DNA of 45,916 nt. It comes from an uncultured Alphaproteobacteria bacterium. Its GTDB lineage: Bacteria; Pseudomonadota; Alphaproteobacteria; Micropepsales; Micropepsaceae. Shown in pieces: positions 41,663-45,916 of the stretch (the first letter of the stretch is position 1; every line of letters begins with the position of its first letter). The notes under the pieces were generated by a model, which was given only the letters and a program-made list of their open reading frames with translations, did no database searches and was not told the DNA's origin. The DNA is taken from contig CADECX010000024.1 in assembly GCA_902825865.1 (NCBI GenBank), positions 1-45,916 on the forward strand, read 5' to 3'. The translations under genes and the position numbers were made by a program.

Positions 41663-42619
41663 TTACTGCGTGGCGTTGGCGTCCTCGCCATAATTGTGCA
41701 GCATGGTCGGGCTGCGATTGAAGGCCAGCCGCGTGTCCATCTGTCCCGGCGCCCAGCTGGCGCGGTGGAAGCGGCCCGGCAAGGCCAGAACCACATCTCC
41801 CGCCTGGCTGACAATCAGGCCCTTGCCTTCCATTTCATAGGCGATCTTGCCTTCCAGGATGAACCAGAACTCATCATTGCCGACGTGAAAATGTCCCCTG
41901 TTGGTGGCGGGCGGGATCGGAACGCCCATGCCGCGGATTATGGCGGCCTGATTGTCATGATCGCCCATGAACAGGCCGCCGCGCGGGCCGCCTGTGGGAT
42001 GCTTCTCGACAAACTCCTTCATGAAATCCAGATAGGGCTTGTTCTTGTCGGTATAGCTGTCCATGCCGCCCGCAACCAAAGTCGGCGGATAGCTGACTTT
42101 GACATAGTGGTGGCCATCCCTGGGCGGCGGCGCGTTCTGTTCTTCGCGCGTCGCGGGGTAGGACGGGATGGCGCCGCCCCGCGTCACTTCAAAACGCAGC
42201 GACGGTTCATTGCCCATCGTCTCCATGCTGTAGGGAACGCGGAACGGCACCTGGACCAAAAAGCCCTTGCTGGCGACGAACGGCGCCTGGCCGTGAATGG
42301 TGAAGCGGATCTGGCCGCCCCACACCACCCAGGTGGTGCGGTCGTCACTGTGGAACTGGGTGCGGGTCTTCTCGCCCGCCGCCATCGAAATCCATTTGGC
42401 GCTGTAGCGTTCGGTTTCGATCACATCTTCGCTCCAGCTCGCCTGGCCCTTGTGCTTGGCCAGGACCTCGGGGAGGCGCGTGATGACTTTGTTGACGCCG
42501 GTATATTCCTGCAGCCTGTCGGGTTTGGGCGCCCAGTCGATCGTGACTTTGCGGTCCTGCGCCAAAGACGGGAGCGTCAAGAGGAAGAGGGCGGAGACGA
42601 TTTTCAGGGCTTTCATCAT
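41663..42619 (-). CDS. secreted bicupin, subtype A (array copy 4)
   Basis: A 318-residue exported protein (signal peptide ALKIVSALFLLTLPSLAQ). The N-terminal cupin half (AGEKTRTQFHSDDRTTWVVWGGQIRF) lacks the HxH metal ligands. The C-terminal half has a full cupin motif, NRGHFHVGNDEFWFILEGKI (HxHx4Ex6G), and PGRFHRASW. It ends in TMLHNYGEDANATQ. Subtype A is shared with 43585-44538 (PEVLAKHKGQASW, KWISMA, KVSYPP, RSPTM-HN). GGAGGCG precedes the ATG; the frame runs upstream to 42811. It is the last copy in the transcript, so nearest to the unknown secreted gene. Confidence 0.85.
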   Translation of the reverse strand: MMKALKIVSALFLLTLPSLAQDRKVTIDWAPKPDRLQEYTGVNKVITRLPEVLAKHKGQASWSEDVIETERYSAKWISMAAGEKTRTQFHSDDRTTWVVWGGQIRFTIHGQAPFVASKGFLVQVPFRVPYSMETMGNEPSLRFEVTRGGAIPSYPATREEQNAPPPRDGHHYVKVSYPPTLVAGGMDSYTDKNKPYLDFMKEFVEKHPTGGPRGGLFMGDHDNQAAIIRGMGVPIPPATNRGHFHVGNDEFWFILEGKIAYEMEGKGLIVSQAGDVVLALPGRFHRASWAPGQMDTRLAFNRSPTMLHNYGEDANATQ

Positions 42620-42627
42620 CGCCTCCG

Positions 42628-43572
42628 CTATTGCCGGCCGCCGGCGTCTTCGCCGAAGGCGTGGAACAGGTTGGGGCTGATGTTGAAGGACAGGCGGGTA
42701 TCGGTCTGTCCTTGCGCCCAGCTGGCGCGGTGGAAACGTCCCGGCGGCACGAACACTACATCGCCCATGTCGGCGGTCACCAATCCGACATCCTCGATCA
42801 GGTAATCGCATTTGCCTTCCAGGATGAACCAGAACTCGTCATGGCCGACATGGAAATGGCCCCGGTTGCTGGCGGGCGGTGTCGGGACCCCAGCGCCGCG
42901 GATGATGTTGACCAGATTGGCTTCGTCCGAAACCACGCGGCTTTGCGCCGGGCCCTTCACCGGATCGGCGACGACCACATCCTTGAAGAAATCCAAATAG
43001 GGGCGGTTGATCGCGTCATAGGGATCGGGGCGGGTCTGGGTGCTGATCTTTATGTAATGGCTGCCGGCAGGATCGGCGGGCTTGGGATTGCCTTCCGCCA
43101 CCATGGGAGGAATGCCGGTATGGACAACCTCGAACCGCAGGGACGGTTCGCTGCCGATGGTTTCCATGGAATAGCGGACCTGCTGCGGCACCTGCACCAG
43201 GAACCCCTTGGTGGCGACAAAGGGCTGTTGGCCTTCAATGGTGAAGCGGATCTGCCCCGCCCACACCACCCAGACGATGCGGTCGTCGGCGTAATACTGG
43301 GTGACGGACTTGTCGCCGGGCTGGGCCTGAATCCATTTGGTGTCGTAACGCTTGGTGAGGATCACCTGCTCGCTCCAGCGCGCCTGGCCCTTATGCTTGG
43401 CCAAAAGCGCGGACAGGCGGGTAACAGGCTGGTTCTTGCCGTAAGGCGGCAGCTTGTCCGGCTTGGGCGTCCAGGAATACCAGACATCACCAGTGGTCGG
43501 CTGCGCCAGCACCGGCCAACCGAGGCAGGCGATGGCCGCCGCCGCCAGAAGCGCCAGTGCTGACTTCCGCAT
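42628..43572 (-). CDS. secreted bicupin, subtype B (array copy 3)
   Basis: A 314-residue exported protein (signal peptide ALALLAAAAIACLGWPVLAQ). The C-terminal cupin is intact (NRGHFHVGHDEFWFILEGKCDYLI, PGRFHRASW), while the N-terminal half (KSVTQYYADDRIVWVVWAGQIRF) lacks metal ligands. Subtype B is defined with 44551-45528 by LPPYG/LPAYG, YYADDR/YYGDDR, QVRYSMETIGSEPSLR, SVVSDEAN-like IIRG and an FHAFGEDAGG ending. TTG 43578 is an alternative start; ATG 43572 has GGAG at good spacing. Eight bases separate it from copy 4. Confidence 0.86.
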   Translation of the reverse strand: MRKSALALLAAAAIACLGWPVLAQPTTGDVWYSWTPKPDKLPPYGKNQPVTRLSALLAKHKGQARWSEQVILTKRYDTKWIQAQPGDKSVTQYYADDRIVWVVWAGQIRFTIEGQQPFVATKGFLVQVPQQVRYSMETIGSEPSLRFEVVHTGIPPMVAEGNPKPADPAGSHYIKISTQTRPDPYDAINRPYLDFFKDVVVADPVKGPAQSRVVSDEANLVNIIRGAGVPTPPASNRGHFHVGHDEFWFILEGKCDYLIEDVGLVTADMGDVVFVPPGRFHRASWAQGQTDTRLSFNISPNLFHAFGEDAGGRQ

Positions 43573-43584
43573 GTTCAAGCTCCG

Positions 43585-44538
43585 TTATTGGCGGCCGTTC
43601 GCATCCTCGGCGAAGTTGTGAACCATGGTCGGGCTGCGGTTGAAGGCAAGCCGCGTATCCATCTGGCCGGGCGCGAAGCTGGCGCGATGGAACCGCCCCG
43701 GCGTCACATAGACTAGATCGCCAGCATTGGCGGTGATCAGGCCGACGCCTTCGATCAGATAATCGATCTTGCCTTCCGGCACGAACCAGAATTCGTCGGT
43801 ACCGACATGGAAATGGCCCCGATTGGTGTCCGGCGGCGTGGGCACGCCCATGCCGCGGATGATGGCGAGCTGGTTTTCCTTGTCGTTGACGAAAAAGCGC
43901 GGCCAGCCGGTGCCGCCATTGGGATACTTGGCGATCACGTCCTTGAAGTAATCGAGATAGGGCCTGTTGATCTCGTCATAAGGCACATTGCCGCCGGCGC
44001 GCAGGCCCGGCGGATAGCTGACCTTCTCATAGCGCTGATTGCCGACCGTGGCAGGCACCGTCTCGCCGTCATTGAAGACATAGCTGGGCAACGTGTCGTT
44101 GCGGCGCACTTCGAAGAACAGCGCCGGTTCGTTGCCCACCGTTTCCAGGCTGTAGGGCGTGCGCAACGGCGTCTGCACCAAAAAGCCCTTGGTGGCGACG
44201 AACGGTTCCTGACCCTTGATGGTGAAGCGGACCTGTCCGCCCCACACGATCCAGACGGTGCGGTCGTCGGCATAGAAGATGGTGCGGGTCTTTTCACCCG
44301 GCGCCATTGAAATCCACTGGGCGTGGTAGCGGTCGGTCTTGACCACATCCTCCTTCCAGCTCGCCTGGCCCTTATGCTTGGCCAGCACCTCGGGCAGGCG
44401 GGTGATGGGTTTGTTGACCCCGCTGTAAGGCGTGATCTTCTTGGGGACCCAGGACATGTAAACCTTGCGATCCTGCGCGACAGCGGGAATGGCAAGCAAA
44501 GCGAGCGCTATGGCCGCGATCTTGGTGACGTTTCGCAT
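43585..44538 (-). CDS. secreted bicupin, subtype A (array copy 2)
   Basis: A 317-residue exported protein (signal peptide IAAIALALLAIPAVAQ). The active C-terminal cupin has NRGHFHVGTDEFWFVPEGKIDYLI and PGRFHRASF; the N-terminal half (GEKTRTIFYADDRTVWIVWGGQVRF) is a degenerate cupin. Copy 4 is its closest relative in the window. A Glu-rich stretch in other copies (ILEGK) is VPEGK here. AGGA precedes the ATG. Intergenic gaps to the neighbouring copies are 12 and 12 bases, so the four genes are almost certainly one operon. Confidence 0.86.
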   Translation of the reverse strand: MRNVTKIAAIALALLAIPAVAQDRKVYMSWVPKKITPYSGVNKPITRLPEVLAKHKGQASWKEDVVKTDRYHAQWISMAPGEKTRTIFYADDRTVWIVWGGQVRFTIKGQEPFVATKGFLVQTPLRTPYSLETVGNEPALFFEVRRNDTLPSYVFNDGETVPATVGNQRYEKVSYPPGLRAGGNVPYDEINRPYLDYFKDVIAKYPNGGTGWPRFFVNDKENQLAIIRGMGVPTPPDTNRGHFHVGTDEFWFVPEGKIDYLIEGVGLITANAGDLVYVTPGRFHRASFAPGQMDTRLAFNRSPTMVHNFAEDANGRQ

Positions 44539-44550
44539 GGGTGCGGTCCT

Positions 44551-45528
44551 TTACTGCTCGCCGCCGGCGTCGGGGCCGAAAGCGTGGAAGGTGTAGGGAT
44601 TGGCGTTGAAGGAAAGACGGGTGTCGGTCTGAGCCTCACCATTTTTTCCAAGGGCCCAGGCGGCGCGATGCCAACGGCCCGGCGGCACGAAGGCGATGTC
44701 GCCGGGATCGGCCGAGACCAGCCCGATATCCTGGATCAGATATTCGATCCTGCCTTCCAGGATGAACCAGAATTCGTCGCGCCCGACATGGAAGTGACCC
44801 TTGTTGGTGTCCGGCGGTGTCGCGAAACCCTTGCCGCGAATGATGTTGGACATGTTGCCTTCGTCCATCAGCACCAGAGACGGGTTGGGGCCCTTGACCG
44901 GGTCCTTGGCCACCACATCCTTGAAGAAGTCGACATAGGGCTTGTTCACGCCTTCATATATATCGGGCTGGGTGGGGGTGGAGATTTTCACATACTCCGT
45001 ACCGTCCGGCGCATTGGGGGGCCTGGCTTCGCCATTGTCGGCGGGGAAATTGGGAAGCTGGCCGGCGCGGGTTACTTCGTAACGCAGCGAGGGTTCGCTT
45101 CCCACCGTCTCCATGCTGTAGCGCACACGCTGCGGTACCTGTACCAAAAAGCCCTTGGACGCCACGAAAGGCTCCTGGCCTTCGATGTTGAAGCGGATCT
45201 GGCCCTGCCACACCACCCACATCACCCGGTCGTCGCCATAGTAACGCGTGGAAACCTTCTCACCCGGCGCCAGCTGAACCCAGCGGGTATCGAAACGGTC
45301 GGTCTTGACCACTTGCTCGGTCCAGCTGGACTGGCCCTTATGCTTGGCCAGCACTTCCGACAGGCGGGTGATTGGCTTGTTGCGCCCATAGGCAGGCAGC
45401 TTTATCGGCTTGGGCGTGTAAGCCAGCAGTGGTTTGGGTGCGGCGGCTGGTTGCGCCAACACGGGCAGCGCGATTGCGGCGGCCAATGCGGCCGCGCATC
45501 CGAGCATGATCTGCTTCGAAATAGGCAT
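44551..45528 (-). CDS. secreted bicupin, subtype B (array copy 1, operon start)
   Basis: A 325-residue exported protein (signal peptide IMLGCAAALAAAIALPVLAQ). It has the intact C-terminal cupin NKGHFHVGRDEFWFILEGRIEYLI with PGRWHRAAW and the degenerate N-terminal half (KVSTRYYGDDRVMWVVWQGQIRF). It differs from copy 3 by a short insertion near the C-terminus (LGKNGEAQ) and ends FHAFGPDAGGEQ. GGAGAG precedes the ATG. As first gene it takes its promoter from the region shared with the divergent Tat-signal gene. Ligand or reaction is unknown. Confidence 0.86.
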   Translation of the reverse strand: MPISKQIMLGCAAALAAAIALPVLAQPAAAPKPLLAYTPKPIKLPAYGRNKPITRLSEVLAKHKGQSSWTEQVVKTDRFDTRWVQLAPGEKVSTRYYGDDRVMWVVWQGQIRFNIEGQEPFVASKGFLVQVPQRVRYSMETVGSEPSLRYEVTRAGQLPNFPADNGEARPPNAPDGTEYVKISTPTQPDIYEGVNKPYVDFFKDVVAKDPVKGPNPSLVLMDEGNMSNIIRGKGFATPPDTNKGHFHVGRDEFWFILEGRIEYLIQDIGLVSADPGDIAFVPPGRWHRAAWALGKNGEAQTDTRLSFNANPYTFHAFGPDAGGEQ

Positions 45529-45629
45529 GCGTGACTCTCCGGTTGCGGTGAAAAGGGAATTTGGTTTCAGCCCCGCGCATCCTGCGATGCTGCTTGACGC
45601 TAAAGTCTCATTTTTGGGGAAGGGTGTAA

Positions 45630-45672
45630 ATCGCTACCATCCGGCCGCAAACCTTCGCGGTAGCAGCGGGAT
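45630..45672. promoter_or_regulatory. divergent regulatory region with inverted GCTACC/GGTAGC
   Basis: The 248-base gap between the bicupin operon (minus) and the Tat-signal gene (plus) holds CGCTACCA at about 45632 and GGTAGCAG at about 45659, an inverted pair about 20 bases apart. CGCTACCA is also a half-site of the LacI-type XylR operator known in Caulobacter, so a sugar-responsive repressor is possible. A TTGACT lies near 45719, without a convincing -10. Nothing decides which gene each element serves. Confidence 0.3.
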
Positions 45673-45776
45673 TGTTGCATTGCAGCAGCCGATGAGAGTG
45701 AAGCGCGCTACGCCGCACTTGACTTAGCGTCACCCGCGCCCAAACGTCGGGGCAAATACATCCAGGGGAATGGTTC

Positions 45777-45916
45777 ATGACCAAGAAATTTCATCGCCGC
45801 CACTTCATGATGACGGCCGCGGCGGCCGTGGCGACAAGCTCACTGCACACCACCGAGCTTTGGGGCAAGACGATCAAGCACAAGCCGCTGGACCCGGTGA
45901 ACCCGGACATCCTCTT
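45777..45916 (+). CDS. Tat-signal protein, truncated by the window end
   Basis: Only the first 46 codons are present. A twin-arginine signal is clear: HRRHFMMTAAAAVATSS, followed by a mature part starting around TIKHKPLDPVNPDIL. AGGGGAA precedes the ATG by a good distance. Tat export suggests a cofactor-bearing or folded periplasmic enzyme. It is divergent from the bicupin operon and may belong to the same system. The family cannot be named from this fragment. Confidence 0.7.
   Translation, partial: MTKKFHRRHFMMTAAAAVATSSLHTTELWGKTIKHKPLDPVNPDIL

Noticed and set aside
44323..45534. Plus-strand frame across the bicupin array
   Set aside because: It is the reverse-strand shadow of two bicupin genes; the minus-strand frames have signal peptides and cupin motifs.
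1..45916. CRISPR arrays, insertion sequences or prophage
   Set aside because: No regularly spaced repeats, transposase, integrase or phage structural genes are present in any frame.

Overview
The window reads as chromosomal DNA of a high-GC alphaproteobacterium. The evidence is the rlpA-dacC-tmk-holB-tatD-MBL gene order, a HpnL-type membrane protein, PleC/DivJ-style histidine kinases and a tRNA-Ser(UGA) with an encoded CCA. A Rhizomicrobium/Micropepsaceae or caulobacterial relative would fit, but that is a guess. I see no insertion sequence, phage module or CRISPR array. Most of the window is metabolic, envelope and housekeeping DNA, with one truncated tRNA as a sign of past rearrangement.

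Layout. 0.1-4.2 kb: Sel1-repeat protein, a short ModE/LysR-like winged-helix regulator, a CHASE-domain histidine kinase, and a lipoprotein with a peptidoglycan-binding domain. 4.2-9.0 kb: a catabolic cluster with a GH105-type unsaturated glycuronyl hydrolase, an ACS-type MFS permease, a phytanoyl-CoA-dioxygenase-like enzyme and an MHS-type MFS permease. 9.1-11.5 kb: a MASE1 histidine kinase and a small secreted protein. 11.5-15.8 kb: an SMP-30 propeller, an NHL propeller and a c-type cytochrome, all exported, followed by a HpnL-like membrane protein and a lone MlaD. 15.8-25.1 kb: sulfotransferase, M81 (MlrC-type) peptidase, a TolB-propeller/amidohydrolase fusion, a penicillin-acylase-type Ntn hydrolase and a cytochrome P450. 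25.2-29.3 kb: a membrane-anchored, PDZ-less HtrA protease in line with a minimal MoxR-DUF58-VWA set. 29.3-33.3 kb: a small secreted protein, a Fur-like box ahead of feoA-feoB, and an AT-richer PAP2 gene. 33.3-33.6 kb: tRNA-Ser plus a truncated second tRNA-Ser. 33.7-39.1 kb: rlpA, dacC, tmk, holB, tatD and an MBL-fold hydrolase, without the metG usual in alphaproteobacteria. 39.1-40.7 kb: a spermidine-synthase-like system split into a membrane protein and an exported methyltransferase-fold protein. 40.7-45.5 kb: on the minus strand, four tandem exported bicupins and a secreted protein of unknown function. 45.8 kb to the end: a Tat-signal protein, cut by the window edge.

The most unusual features are the four-gene bicupin array, whose members alternate between two subtypes (A-B-A-B), and the split, apparently periplasmic spermidine-synthase-like protein. 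All functions are inferred from motifs, length and context read by eye. No database search was run.
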